A stretch of 36,168 nucleotides of DNA from Bacteroidales bacterium. Lineage in GTDB: Bacteria > Bacteroidota > Bacteroidia > Bacteroidales > UBA932. The stretch is from contig JAFZUX010000003.1 in the NCBI GenBank assembly GCA_017618115.1, positions 1-36,168 of the forward strand. Direction: 5' to 3'. Every line of letters begins with the position of its first letter. Within the stretch, counting starts at the first letter, position 1. Below the pieces are notes generated by a model. It was not told the DNA's origin, searched no databases, and saw only the letters and a list, made by a program, of their open reading frames with translations. Of the stretch, positions 23,161 to 32,165 are shown piece by piece. The position numbers were made by a program, and so were the translations under genes.

Positions 23161-25989
23161 ATGAAGAAAGGTTTATTTTTCCTTGCAATAACAGTAATCT
23201 TATCATCCCTTGTTTCTGTAAAGGGATATTCTCAGAACTCATTGAAAGTGATGGTGTTGGATAGCGCATCCAGAACACCTGTGGAGTTTGCCACAATGTC
23301 TATCAAGTACATTGGCGAGCAGCAGGCAAAGCGTTATGCGCTCTCAGACAGCACCGGATTCGCTATCATTAAGAACGCTCCTATAGGAAGAGCAACAGTT
23401 ACTATTGAGTGTGTGGGCTACCGCCAGCACAAGCAGCTCTTTGACGTTCATAAGGGAGCCAATGATTTGGGAACCGTTTACCTAAACGGACAGAACACCC
23501 TGAGTTCAATTGTGGTTACCGCTGCCGGCAACCAGATGATGGTAAAACAGGATACCATTGAGTACAACGCCAACGCCTTTAAGGTTAACGATACGGATAT
23601 GCTTGAGGAACTCCTTAAGAAACTTCCGGGCGTTGAAATAGGTGAGGACGGAAGCATTACTGCAAACGGTAAAACCATCTCCAAGATTATGATAGATGGT
23701 AAGACCTTCTTTATGGATGACCCTCAGCTGGCTTCCAAAAACTTGCCTGCTAAGATTATAGAGAAATTGAAGGTGGTTGAGAGAAAGAGTGACGAGGCCC
23801 GCTTCACCGGTATTGATGACGGTGAGGAGGAGACCGTTCTGGACCTCAGCCTTAAGAAGGGAATGAGTGAAGGCTGGATTGGAAATATGGGCGGAGGTTA
23901 CGGAACCAAGAGAAGATATGAGGGTAGTGCAATGATTGGAAGATTTACAAAGAACATAAACTTAAGTTTCATAGGTAACGCCAACAACACCAACAACCGC
24001 GGATTCAATGATATGGCCGGCTCAATGATGAGCGTTATGATGAGTTCCGGAAGCGGCGGAATGGGAATGGGACGTGGCCCGGGCGGAGGATTCTCCTTCA
24101 CCGGAAACGGTGTAACCAGATCCAAGATGGGTGGTTTCAACGGCAACTATGAGGCAGACAGCAAGAAGATTAAGGTTAATACCAGTTACCTCTATTCTAC
24201 TACAGACAAGAACGTTGAGGAGGAGAAGAACCGTACTACAATGCTCTCTGATAACCTTAACCAGTACAACTGGTCTAAAGGTAAGCAGAATACCATTGCA
24301 CGCGGTCACAGATGGGATGCGGAGATTGAGTACAACCCAACTGACGCAACTTCCTTCATCTTCCGTCCTTACGTAAGATTCGGTAACGGAGACTTTGAGC
24401 AGCTTAACAGATTCACCACATTAAGAGGAGCGGATTCTACCAACAGAGGTTACAACACCTCATACGGAGACAATCATTCTCAGCAGATTGGAGGCCGTCT
24501 GGTATTCCGTCAGAGACTCTGGAAACCGGGCAGAACTCTCACTCTGCGTATTTTCTACAACTTCTCAAACAACTCTTCAGACGGATACAATATCTCCAAG
24601 ACCAACTACTTCACAGGCGGTGTAATAAGCCAGACCTCTGAGGTTAACCAGTCTTACCACCAGAATCAGAGATCTAACCAGATTGGAATTAACGGAACAT
24701 ATACGGAGCCTCTAGGTAAGAACTACTTCATTCAGGCATCTTACAGATACTCCATAAATCACTCCAACACCGTTAAGACAACATATGATTTTGATCCCTT
24801 CACAAACCAGTATGATATTAAGGATGAGGAGTATTCAAGCAAGTATATGGGTAACTTCACAAATCAGAGATATGAACTTGCCCTGCGTAAACAGGAGGAG
24901 AAATACAACTTTATGTTCGGTTTCTCTGCAAGTCCGTCCAAGACCACAAGTGAAGGAAGGGGAAGAGATACCTCTTATACTGTAACCAACTTCTCTCCAT
25001 CTGCAAGACTGGATTACAGAATATCAGAGTCTAAGTTCTTCCGTCTCTCTTACTGGGGCAGAACTTCTCAGCCATCTCTGAACCAGTTGCTCCCAATTCC
25101 GGACAACTCCAATCCGCTCTACGTTCAGGAGGGTAACGCAAGCCTGAATCCTTCATTCACTCACCAGATAAGCAGTGAGTATAGAACCAATAACCGTCAG
25201 ACATTCAGTTTTTTTGGAGCATCCATTGATTTCAAGTATACTTCAAAGAGCATCATCAACCAGAAGAGATATTCAGATGACGGAATTCAGTACAGCAAGT
25301 ATGTCAATGCAGACAAGGGAGTTTACAACATCTCCGGAAGATTGTTCTACAACTCCAAGATTGCAAAGAGTGACTTCAACATCCATGTCAACTCCAATAT
25401 CTCCTACGGTAACGGATTCAGTTATGTTGCAACCAACGGCAACTTTGCGGAGAACGAGACCAAGACCTTCAACATTAACCTCAATACTCGTCTCTCTTAT
25501 AGAATAGACAACTTTGAGGCTTCTGTTGGCGGTGGAACCAACCTCAGAGACGCCAGATACAGCGTTAAGTCAATTGATGATGTACGCACTTGGTCTAACC
25601 GTGTAAGCGGCTCATTCAACTGGACTTTCCTTAAGACCTTCAATATTACCTCGGATATCAACTACCGCTGGTACAACGGTTACTCCGCAGGTTACGGTCA
25701 GAGTCAGACAATATGGAACGGTGAGATTTCAAAGACATTCTACCACAACGCATTTACCTTCAAGGTAAGATGTTATGATATTCTCAACAAATCACGCAAC
25801 ACCTACAGAAACAACTCGGAGAACTACTTTGAGGATGTAACAAACAATACGTTAGGACGTTACCTTATGTTCACCCTTACCTTCAGATTCGGTTCGTTTG
25901 GAGGAAAGAGCATGCGTGATGCAAGACGAGGCGGCGGATTTATGGGCCCTCCTCCAGGAGGCGGACGTCCGGGCGGCGGAAGAAGATAA
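23161..25989 (+). CDS. Outer-membrane beta-barrel protein, TonB-receptor-like (tandem copy 1)
   Basis: A 942-residue outer-membrane protein. Signal peptide about 1-25 (ending VKGYSQ), a carboxypeptidase-regulatory-like module (about 27-105, DSASRTPVEFATMSIKYIG), a plug-like segment (about 115-235, MLEELLKKLPGVEIGEDGS) and a large beta-barrel with the family block FTGIDDGEEETVLDLSLKKG. An insert at 285-313 is rich in Met (seven in 19 residues) and Gly. The C-terminus, after a barrel end LTFRFGSFGG, carries an extra Gly/Pro/Arg tail. No TonB box is evident and no SusD partner exists, so the cargo is unknown. The next gene is a close paralogue 3 bases downstream. The gene lies 48 bases after ruvC with no clear promoter. 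Confidence 0.85.
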   Translation: MKKGLFFLAITVILSSLVSVKGYSQNSLKVMVLDSASRTPVEFATMSIKYIGEQQAKRYALSDSTGFAIIKNAPIGRATVTIECVGYRQHKQLFDVHKGANDLGTVYLNGQNTLSSIVVTAAGNQMMVKQDTIEYNANAFKVNDTDMLEELLKKLPGVEIGEDGSITANGKTISKIMIDGKTFFMDDPQLASKNLPAKIIEKLKVVERKSDEARFTGIDDGEEETVLDLSLKKGMSEGWIGNMGGGYGTKRRYEGSAMIGRFTKNINLSFIGNANNTNNRGFNDMAGSMMSVMMSSGSGGMGMGRGPGGGFSFTGNGVTRSKMGGFNGNYEADSKKIKVNTSYLYSTTDKNVEEEKNRTTMLSDNLNQYNWSKGKQNTIARGHRWDAEIEYNPTDATSFIFRPYVRFGNGDFEQLNRFTTLRGADSTNRGYNTSYGDNHSQQIGGRLVFRQRLWKPGRTLTLRIFYNFSNNSSDGYNISKTNYFTGGVISQTSEVNQSYHQNQRSNQIGINGTYTEPLGKNYFIQASYRYSINHSNTVKTTYDFDPFTNQYDIKDEEYSSKYMGNFTNQRYELALRKQEEKYNFMFGFSASPSKTTSEGRGRDTSYTVTNFSPSARLDYRISESKFFRLSYWGRTSQPSLNQLLPIPDNSNPLYVQEGNASLNPSFTHQISSEYRTNNRQTFSFFGASIDFKYTSKSIINQKRYSDDGIQYSKYVNADKGVYNISGRLFYNSKIAKSDFNIHVNSNISYGNGFSYVATNGNFAENETKTFNINLNTRLSYRIDNFEASVGGGTNLRDARYSVKSIDDVRTWSNRVSGSFNWTFLKTFNITSDINYRWYNGYSAGYGQSQTIWNGEISKTFYHNAFTFKVRCYDILNKSRNTYRNNSENYFEDVTNNTLGRYLMFTLTFRFGSFGGKSMRDARRGGGFMGPPPGGGRPGGGRR

Positions 25990-25992
25990 GCC

Positions 25993-28695
25993 TTGAAACG
26001 TTTCAGAATAAAGATATTACAAGTTACCTTAGTCTCCCTGGTCTTACTTCTGAGTGGCCGGGGAAACTTCTTATATGCTCAGAACTCTCTTAGCGTAAGG
26101 GTTTTGGACAGCACTTCCCGTACTCCGGTGGAACTGGCAACCTTCTCCGTCAAGTACATAGGGGAGAGCAATCCCCGTTACACCCTTACGGACAGCAGCG
26201 GAGTTGCCGTGCTGAAAAAGGTTCCAACCGGTAGGGCGGAGGTTAAAATTGATTTCATAGGATACCGCAGCAAAAGTTTTAGTTTTGATATCCATCGCGG
26301 AGCAAACGATATAGGAGAGGTGCTGCTCTCCTCAAACAACATGCTGGATGCTATAACGGTCAGCGCCGTTGGAAATCAGATGCTTATAAAGCAGGATACC
26401 ATTGAGTACAACGCCAACGCCTTTAAGACGGAGGAGTCCGATATGCTGGAGGACCTTATTAAAAAACTGCCGGGTGCGGAGATTGAAGACGGCAAGATAA
26501 CGGTAGACGGAAAGGAGATTACCAAGATTATGATAGACGGTAAGATCTTCTTTATGGATGACCCTACGCTGGCCTCCAAAAATATCCCGGCAAAGATTGT
26601 GGAGAAGATTCGTCTTCTGGACCGCCAAAGTGACGAGGCACGCTTTACCGGAATAGATGACGGACAGGAGGAAACCGTTCTGGATCTGAGTCTTAAGAGC
26701 GGTATCTTTGACGGCTGGTTTGGCAACATAGGTGGCTCTTACGGAACCAACAAACGCTATGAGGGGGCCGCACTTGCGGGAAGATTTACCAACACCTCTC
26801 AGCTCAGTCTTCTTGCAAATGCCAACAACACAAACAACAGCGGCTTTAAAGATCTGGCGATGGATATGCTCACCCAGATGGTGGGCAACACTGCAACCGG
26901 CAGCGGCATTACAACCAGCCGGATGGGGGGAGTCAACTATAACTATGAGAGCCGCAATAAGAAGCTCAAGAGCCACAATAGTTACCTCTATTCCTCTTCA
27001 GATCAGCGCATTGAACAGAGCATAGAGCGTGTCTCCACCATCAGCGATGATGTAACCCAGTATAGCAACTCCTCCAACCTCAACAAGAATAAGGTGCGTG
27101 GTCACAGATACAACGGAGAGACAACCTACTCTCCAACGGATAACACCTCTTTCACTCTGAGGCCTACCCTTCAGGTGGGCAGTGGCAGTTTCTCCAGAGA
27201 GCGTCTCTTTACCACTCTAAGAAACTCGGATTCAACCAATAAGGGCTGGAGTTCTTCCTTTGGAGATAACAAATCCCTTAAGGCGGGAGCAACCTTTATC
27301 TACCGTCAGAAACTTGGAAAGCCGGGCCGCACTATGGCTCTGGTTCTGGCCTACAATTTCTCTACCAACAGCGTGGACGGCTACAACCAAAGCGTCACCA
27401 ACTATTTCAAAAACAACGCAGTAAACAGAACCAAGGAGATAGACCAGTTCTATCACCGTAACAACAGAAGCAACGCATACTCCGCATATATCACTTATAC
27501 AGAACCTCTTGGAAAGAACTACTTTATTCAGTTTGCATATCGTTATGCTGTAAATCACTCCAACACTCTGCGTAATACGTATGATTATGACAAGGAGACA
27601 CAGAAGTATGATATTCCGGATGAGGAACTTACAAGAGATTACTTTGGAGATTTTACCAACCAGCGTTATGAACTCTCCTTCCGCAAGCAGGAGAAAAAGT
27701 ACAACTTTATGCTGGGCGTCTCTTACCAACCCTCTAAGACTGAGAGCAAAGGAAGGGATAAGGATACCACATACTCTCTGGGCAACTTTGCTCCTACCGC
27801 AAGATTTATCTACAAGTTTACAGATACAAGATACCTTAAGATTACTTACCGCGGAACTACCAAGCAGCCAACGCTCAACCAACTTCTTCCGCTGGTAGAT
27901 AACTCAAACCCTCTTATTATCCAGGTGGGTAATGATAAGTTAAATCCTTCATTTACACACAATTTGGATATGGAGTACCGCAGCGGAAAGAGAAATCGTT
28001 TCCGCTGGTTCAGCATAAGTTTCCGCGGCCGTTACACCACCAACAGCATAATCAACCGCAAGAGTTACACGGAAGACGGAGTGCAGGTACGCCGTTATAT
28101 CAACTCAGACAGAGGGGTTTACAGCGCAGATCTAAGAGCGATGCTAAACAGCCGTTTAGGCCAGACGGACTTTTTCTACAACCTTTGGACAAGGGCTGCC
28201 CTGAGCAACGGCATAAGTTATATACTTGAGGATGGGGAGTTTAAGGAGAACGTTACCACCAACCTCAACCTCACCGTAAATCAGAGATTCTCCTACAGGA
28301 TTGATGATCTGGAGGTTGCAGCCAGTTGTGCTCTCTCATACCGCAACGCCTGGTACTCTCTCTCCTCATTGGATGACATCTCCACCTGGAACAACAGAAT
28401 AGGGGCGAGCGTTAACTGGACCTTCCTTAAAACCTGGAACATTACAACAGATATAACTCACAGGTTCTTTTGGGGTTATGACAACGATTACGGCAACTCC
28501 CAAACAGTTTGGAACTGCTCTCTTTCAAAGACATTCTACAAAAAGAGGATGACCTTAAAGTTCAAGGTTTACGATATCTTAAAATCTTCCAAGGCAATAA
28601 ACAGAACTACGGCGGAGAACTACTATCAGGATGTAAGAACCAACGTACTAGGAAGATATGCCCTTATTACTCTGCTTTATCGTTTCGGAGTTTAG
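25993..28695 (+). CDS. Outer-membrane beta-barrel protein, TonB-receptor-like (tandem copy 2)
   Basis: A 900-residue paralogue of the preceding gene, colinear with it (NSLSVRVLDSTSRTPVELAT, FTGIDDGQEETVLDLSLKSG, PTLNQLLPLVDNSNPL). It starts at TTG 25993, three bases after the upstream stop: the frame has no ATG before residue 117, and the codons after the TTG give a proper signal peptide (MKRFRIKILQVTLVSLVLLL, to about LYAQ). It lacks the Met-rich insert and the Gly/Arg tail of copy 1, and ends with a plain barrel strand (LLYRFGV). Translation probably depends on coupling to copy 1. Its last 29 bases overlap the convergent rluD gene. Confidence 0.85.
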   Translation: MKRFRIKILQVTLVSLVLLLSGRGNFLYAQNSLSVRVLDSTSRTPVELATFSVKYIGESNPRYTLTDSSGVAVLKKVPTGRAEVKIDFIGYRSKSFSFDIHRGANDIGEVLLSSNNMLDAITVSAVGNQMLIKQDTIEYNANAFKTEESDMLEDLIKKLPGAEIEDGKITVDGKEITKIMIDGKIFFMDDPTLASKNIPAKIVEKIRLLDRQSDEARFTGIDDGQEETVLDLSLKSGIFDGWFGNIGGSYGTNKRYEGAALAGRFTNTSQLSLLANANNTNNSGFKDLAMDMLTQMVGNTATGSGITTSRMGGVNYNYESRNKKLKSHNSYLYSSSDQRIEQSIERVSTISDDVTQYSNSSNLNKNKVRGHRYNGETTYSPTDNTSFTLRPTLQVGSGSFSRERLFTTLRNSDSTNKGWSSSFGDNKSLKAGATFIYRQKLGKPGRTMALVLAYNFSTNSVDGYNQSVTNYFKNNAVNRTKEIDQFYHRNNRSNAYSAYITYTEPLGKNYFIQFAYRYAVNHSNTLRNTYDYDKETQKYDIPDEELTRDYFGDFTNQRYELSFRKQEKKYNFMLGVSYQPSKTESKGRDKDTTYSLGNFAPTARFIYKFTDTRYLKITYRGTTKQPTLNQLLPLVDNSNPLIIQVGNDKLNPSFTHNLDMEYRSGKRNRFRWFSISFRGRYTTNSIINRKSYTEDGVQVRRYINSDRGVYSADLRAMLNSRLGQTDFFYNLWTRAALSNGISYILEDGEFKENVTTNLNLTVNQRFSYRIDDLEVAASCALSYRNAWYSLSSLDDISTWNNRIGASVNWTFLKTWNITTDITHRFFWGYDNDYGNSQTVWNCSLSKTFYKKRMTLKFKVYDILKSSKAINRTTAENYYQDVRTNVLGRYALITLLYRFGV

Positions 28696-29764
28696 TGTAC
28701 TCCCTCATCTTGTTAATAAGTGCAGTCATATCTGCAGGAACCGGTGAATCAAAGTTCATCTCCTTACCTGTTGTAGGGTGCACAAAGCCGAGCGTCTTTG
28801 CGTGAAGTCCCTGGCGTGGCAGAATCTTAAAGCAGTTCTCTATGAACTGTTTATACTTGGTGAAGATGGTTCCCTGCAGAATCTTGTCTCCTCCGTAACG
28901 CTCATCGCTGAAGAGAGGGTGGCCCAGATACTTCATGTGCACTCTTATCTGATGGGTTCTGCCCGTCTCCAGAATGCACTCAACTACAGTCACATATCCA
29001 AACCTCTCCAACACTCTGTAATGGGTTACGGCGTGCTTTCCCTTACTTGAATCTTTGGATACTGTAAAGCGCATACGGTCAGATTCATCGCGAGTTATGT
29101 TGGCATCTACCGTGCCCTCATCCTCCTCAATGTTACCCCATACTATTGCCACATACTTTCTCTTTGTGGTGTGGTCAAAGAACTGCTTGGCCAGTTTCAT
29201 CTGCGCCTCTTCATTCTTGGCAATCACCAGGATACCTGATGTATCCTTATCTATTCTGTGAACCAGTATTCCGTTCTTTCCTCCAAGATGATATGCAACG
29301 GCATTAACCAGAGTGCCTGAGAAATGACCGTGGCCCGGATGGACCACCATGCCGGCTTCCTTATTGATTACCAGCACGTCATCATCTTCATAAACCACAT
29401 CAATTGGGATGTTCTCCGGTCCTATCTCTCTTACTCTCTTCTCATAAGGGAATACCAAAGAAATCTCATCCAGCGGCTTAACCTTGTAGTTGGATTTGGC
29501 AACGCTCCCGTTAACTCTCACGTAACCCGCCTCAATTGCCATCTGCACCCGGCTGCGGGAAGTCTCCGTCATCTTGGATGTTATATACTTATCCAAGCGC
29601 ATCATAGACTGCCCCTTGTCCACCACAAACTTGTAGTGTTCAAAGAGTTCCTCTACGTTCTCATCATCTGTGAAATCCTGCTCTTCAGATGCACCTGCAG
29701 CATCATAGGCGCTGAGCTTCTCTGCCAGCTTCTTAACGGTATTTTTCTTTTTGGATGCGCCCAT
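28667..29764 (-). CDS. rluD: RluD-type 23S rRNA pseudouridine synthase
   Basis: A 365-residue protein from ATG 29764 (MGASKKKNTV); a TTG two codons earlier is less likely. After a charged N-terminal extension of about 50 residues comes an S4 RNA-binding domain (about 55-102, RLDKYITSKM...RVQMAIEAGYVRVNG) and the RluA-family catalytic core. HRIDKDTSG holds the catalytic Asp172; GRTHQIRVHMKYLGHPL and FVHPTTGKEMNFDSP follow. The family isomerises uridines in helix 69 of 23S rRNA (RluD) or related sites, so the exact target is inferred. It lies 11 bases after the PASTA gene, forming a pair, and its 3' end overlaps the converging barrel gene. Confidence 0.93.
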   Translation of the reverse strand: MGASKKKNTVKKLAEKLSAYDAAGASEEQDFTDDENVEELFEHYKFVVDKGQSMMRLDKYITSKMTETSRSRVQMAIEAGYVRVNGSVAKSNYKVKPLDEISLVFPYEKRVREIGPENIPIDVVYEDDDVLVINKEAGMVVHPGHGHFSGTLVNAVAYHLGGKNGILVHRIDKDTSGILVIAKNEEAQMKLAKQFFDHTTKRKYVAIVWGNIEEDEGTVDANITRDESDRMRFTVSKDSSKGKHAVTHYRVLERFGYVTVVECILETGRTHQIRVHMKYLGHPLFSDERYGGDKILQGTIFTKYKQFIENCFKILPRQGLHAKTLGFVHPTTGKEMNFDSPVPADMTALINKMREYTKLRNDKAE

Positions 29765-29775
29765 AGACAAAAACC

Positions 29776-30696
29776 TTACAGAACAGGTTCGTCTCCGTTC
29801 TCCTGAACCTCCTCATCCTGAACGCTCTCCGTATTCTCTTTAGGTTTCTCACTCTTTAGGGTATCCACCACAATAGGATCCTGAGCTTTAACGCTGAGCT
29901 TGTTATGCTGAGCAAGGTTCTTATCCAGAGTAAGATAGATTGTAACTCCCGTTCCCATAATTACGGAACTGGAAAGAGTAGGGCCCGGCTCCTGGCGGTA
30001 AACCACTGAATTAACGGTATCTGCGTAGGTCTTTACCGTCTGGTCAAAGACCATTCTGTTAAGATTCAGAGAGTGATAGATAAGTTCACTGCGAACCTGA
30101 TGATACGGCACAGTAATCAAATTAGGAATATTGGTGCGGTTATCTGAGGAGTTAAGTCCCAGGGTTAAATCCAGATAACTCTCCTGAGGAATTGAAGTCC
30201 CCGGCTCAACGGGTGCTCCGTTAAAGCTCTGAGCCAGCACGTTATTGGTTGCTATATCAGAAACGTATCTGAGTTTTCCAATCTTAAGGCCAACTGAGTG
30301 CAGAGAACTCTCAGCCTGGCGGAGTGATACTCCCACAACGTTAGGAACCTTTACCATAACCGGAACCAGAGAGTTTATGGTAACCAGAATTCTGCGGTTC
30401 TTCTTCACCTTGCTTCCCGCTGCCGGTATCTGTTTAATTACCTGTCCTGCATGCAGTTGAGGAATGTAAACGGAGTCCGTGGCATCTATCCTTACGTGGT
30501 TTTTGCGGGCAAGTTTCTGAGCCTCGCTTATTGTCATGTTTGTAAAGTCCGGAACCACCAGACTCTTACCGTGTCTTGTAACTGATTTAAGCAACCAAAA
30601 GAGGAGGATTACGGTAACTACCGCAGATGCAATAGCCAATACTACCTGCTTGAACCCCCAAGACTTATACCATTTAACCTTTTTATTCTGTGCCAT
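29776..30696 (-). CDS. Membrane-anchored PASTA-domain protein
   Basis: A 306-residue protein starting at ATG 30696 (MAQNKKVKWY). One N-terminal membrane span (about 17-39, VVLAIASAVVTVILLFWLL) puts the rest in the periplasm. Three PASTA domains follow at about 45-108 (VVPDFTNMTISEAQKLA), 113-181 (VKVPNVVGVSLRQAESSL) and 188-257, then an acidic tail (KENTESVQDEEVQENGDEPV). PASTA domains bind peptidoglycan or muropeptides in other bacteria; here no kinase or transpeptidase domain is attached, so it is probably a wall-sensing or scaffolding protein. It is upstream of and probably co-transcribed with rluD. A promoter -7 box lies only 7 bases before the start. Confidence 0.88.
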   Translation of the reverse strand: MAQNKKVKWYKSWGFKQVVLAIASAVVTVILLFWLLKSVTRHGKSLVVPDFTNMTISEAQKLARKNHVRIDATDSVYIPQLHAGQVIKQIPAAGSKVKKNRRILVTINSLVPVMVKVPNVVGVSLRQAESSLHSVGLKIGKLRYVSDIATNNVLAQSFNGAPVEPGTSIPQESYLDLTLGLNSSDNRTNIPNLITVPYHQVRSELIYHSLNLNRMVFDQTVKTYADTVNSVVYRQEPGPTLSSSVIMGTGVTIYLTLDKNLAQHNKLSVKAQDPIVVDTLKSEKPKENTESVQDEEVQENGDEPVL

Positions 30697-30702
30697 AACT
30701 CC

Positions 30703-30711
30703 ACAAAGATA
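30703..30711 (-). promoter_or_regulatory. Candidate -7 box for the PASTA-rluD operon
   Basis: On the - strand TATCTTTGT, an exact TAnnTTTGY match, ending 7 bases before ATG 30696. The nearest TTTG upstream is 25 bases away, longer than the usual 19-21, so the -33 element is poor. Confidence 0.4.
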
Positions 30712-30737
30712 TAGAAAAAGAAGGTAAGGGTGAAAAC

Positions 30738-30767
30738 AAAAAAGGAAGATCAAAATTCTGATCTTCC
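30738..30767 (-). terminator. Rho-independent terminator of rpmH
   Basis: On the - strand GGAAGATCA, a 6-base loop, then TGATCTTCC (arms 30759-30767 and 30744-30752), a perfect 9-bp stem followed by TTTTTT. It lies 25 bases after the rpmH stop and isolates rpmH from the PASTA gene. Confidence 0.9.
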
Positions 30768-30791
30768 CTTTAATTCCTGTGAATCTAGTAA

Positions 30792-30944
30792 TTAAAATCT
30801 GTCTTCACTAGAAACTGTCAATTTTTTTCTTCCTCTTCTACGACGTGCTGCAAGAACTCTTCTTCCGTTAGGAGTACTCATTCTCTCTCTGAAGCCATGC
30901 TTGTTGCGTCTTTTGCGGATGGAAGGCTGGAATGTACGTTTCAT
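30792..30944 (-). CDS. rpmH: 50S ribosomal protein L34
   Basis: A 50-residue, very basic protein beginning [20 protein letters not shown], with the universal bL34 core ([20 protein letters not shown]) and a short tail [13 protein letters not shown]. The start is ATG 30944 and the stop TAA 30792-30794. It has its own promoter (30980-31011) and its own terminator (30738-30767), so it is a one-gene unit. It is not next to rnpA or dnaA as in many other bacteria. Confidence 0.97.
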   Translation of the reverse strand: MKRTFQPSIRKRRNKHGFRERMSTPNGRRVLAARRRRGRKKLTVSSEDRF

Positions 30945-30979
30945 ATCTTTTTCTATTTATTATTTTCGTCAATTGGGCT

Positions 30980-31011
30980 GCAAATATAGCATTTATTTTA
31001 AAGAATACAAA
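30980..31011 (-). promoter_or_regulatory. Bacteroides-type promoter of rpmH
   Basis: On the - strand TTTG (complement of 31008-31011), a 19-base spacer, then TATATTTGC (complement of 30980-30988). Both boxes match the consensus exactly and lie at a normal distance from ATG 30944. The -33 box is directly downstream of the transpeptidase stop codon. Confidence 0.85.
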
Positions 31012-31013
31012 TT

Positions 31014-31526
31014 TTATTTGGTCTTGTCCGGCAGTATAATGACCACCGTACCCACTTTTACCCGCTCTTTAAGGTCTACAATATCCTCGTTACGAAGCCT
31101 TATGCACCCCTCGGTGGCACGTGTGCCAATGCTCTCCGGGAACGGAGTGCCGTGAATGCCAATATCTATAAACCCGGGTACGCTCAGGCGCAGAAACCAC
31201 GGGCCGTATGCATCCTTGATAGGCCCCTTGCCGTCTTTAAAGTCATGGGTGAGCCCCTTGGCGTAAAGCAACTGTGTAATTTTAAAAGTACCCTCCGGAG
31301 TTTTGTGGTCTCCCTTCTTTTGCTTTGGACCGTAATTCACGGCGCAGGAGATGCCGTACTCCTTAATGGCAGCCCCCTTTGTGTCTACAAGGGTAAGTTT
31401 TAACGCCGGCTTATCTATAACAATAAACGGCGCCCCGTTTGCCTGATCCAAATACTTTGCAAACGGCGTCTGACCCATTGCAACAACGGGCAATAAACAA
31501 ATCAATAAAATGGCCAATCTCTTCAT
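31014..31526 (-). CDS. L,D-transpeptidase (YkuD domain), exported
   Basis: A 170-residue protein with a signal peptide (MKRLAILLICLLPVVAMGQ). The YkuD catalytic motif is complete: His125-Gly126 (IGIHGTPFP), Gly134-Thr135, then GCIRLR with nucleophile Cys141 and Arg143. HKTPEGTFKI earlier in the protein is the usual substrate-side motif. The family forms 3-3 peptidoglycan cross-links or attaches proteins to the wall, acting in the periplasm. At 170 residues it is a bare catalytic domain without LysM or other binding modules. No terminator separates it from rpmH, so read-through may feed the ribosomal gene. A -7 box lies 7 bases upstream of the start. Confidence 0.92.
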   Translation of the reverse strand: MKRLAILLICLLPVVAMGQTPFAKYLDQANGAPFIVIDKPALKLTLVDTKGAAIKEYGISCAVNYGPKQKKGDHKTPEGTFKITQLLYAKGLTHDFKDGKGPIKDAYGPWFLRLSVPGFIDIGIHGTPFPESIGTRATEGCIRLRNEDIVDLKERVKVGTVVIILPDKTK

Positions 31527-31533
31527 AACGGAG

Positions 31534-31542
31534 ACAAAAGTA
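31534..31542 (-). promoter_or_regulatory. Candidate -7 box for the L,D-transpeptidase
   Basis: On the - strand TACTTTTGT, an exact TAnnTTTGY match ending 7 bases before ATG 31526. No TTG lies 19-21 bases upstream, so only half the promoter is supported. Confidence 0.35.
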
Positions 31543-31619
31543 AAAACTTAAATTGAACCGAGGTTTTGTAACTTCTTTTTTTTTATAAATTGCAACAGTT
31601 TTAACAAAAACTGCTGATT

Positions 31620-32165
31620 ATGAAAACGAACACTTCTTTTCACAAATGCATTATTAAATTGTGCATCGTCTTTTCTTTGTTGATTCTTATTTCTTCTAAA
31701 TCCTATTCTCAGGACCCTATTATAGCTGAAGTTACGGATAGTAGCATTGTAAGACTACCGTTGTTTAAGGGTGTGGATTTACATATAGCTCTCTACAATT
31801 ACTTCTGTTCCGGAACCGCTTTCGGTTTTAACGGAAGGGAGGAGGGAATGTCTTATTACGAGATGTCTGTCAACTTTCTCTTTGATGAAAAAGGTAAGTT
31901 GCAAAGGGCGGAAATAGTAAGATCTTCCGGATTCGATTATTTGGATAGAAAGGTGCTTTTGTTGTCAAAAAACTTTGTAAGAAAACGTTTTATGACACCG
32001 GCCTATTCTAAAGAAGGCCCTGTTCTTTGTGATATAACCATTCCAATTGTGTGTAAATATAGGACTCTCTCGGAAACCGACAATAATCAGGTTATACGAT
32101 ATCTTTCAGGCGGTAATGATTTGTATAAAAACGGTGCCGCCCGTTATTCAAATAAAAACAGATGA
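31620..32165 (+). CDS. Secreted TonB C-terminal-like protein
   Basis: A 181-residue protein with a long signal peptide (about 1-31, LCIVFSLLILISSKSYS). Residues about 85-150 follow the TonB C-terminal-domain pattern: VNFLFDEKGKLQRAEIVRSS, GFDYLDRKVLLLSKNF, then PAYSKEGPVLCDITIPIV. Unlike true TonB it has no proline-rich spacer, and the N-terminal hydrophobic segment ends in a cleavage-like site, so it is probably released into the periplasm. Its stop overlaps the start of the next gene (ATGA at 32162-32165), indicating coupled translation with the macroglobulin/plug protein. Interaction between the two is inferred. A small inverted repeat (31596-31602 with 31607-31613) precedes the start. Confidence 0.7.
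   Translation: MKTNTSFHKCIIKLCIVFSLLILISSKSYSQDPIIAEVTDSSIVRLPLFKGVDLHIALYNYFCSGTAFGFNGREEGMSYYEMSVNFLFDEKGKLQRAEIVRSSGFDYLDRKVLLLSKNFVRKRFMTPAYSKEGPVLCDITIPIVCKYRTLSETDNNQVIRYLSGGNDLYKNGAARYSNKNR

Noticed and set aside
26332-26976. Open frame of about 214 codons on the - strand
   Set aside because: Antisense to the second barrel paralogue; no domain or export signal that makes sense.
31564-31593. Promoter for the TonB C-terminal-like gene (TTTG, then TAAATTGC)
   Set aside because: The -7 box is one T short of the consensus and the spacer is about 17 bases.
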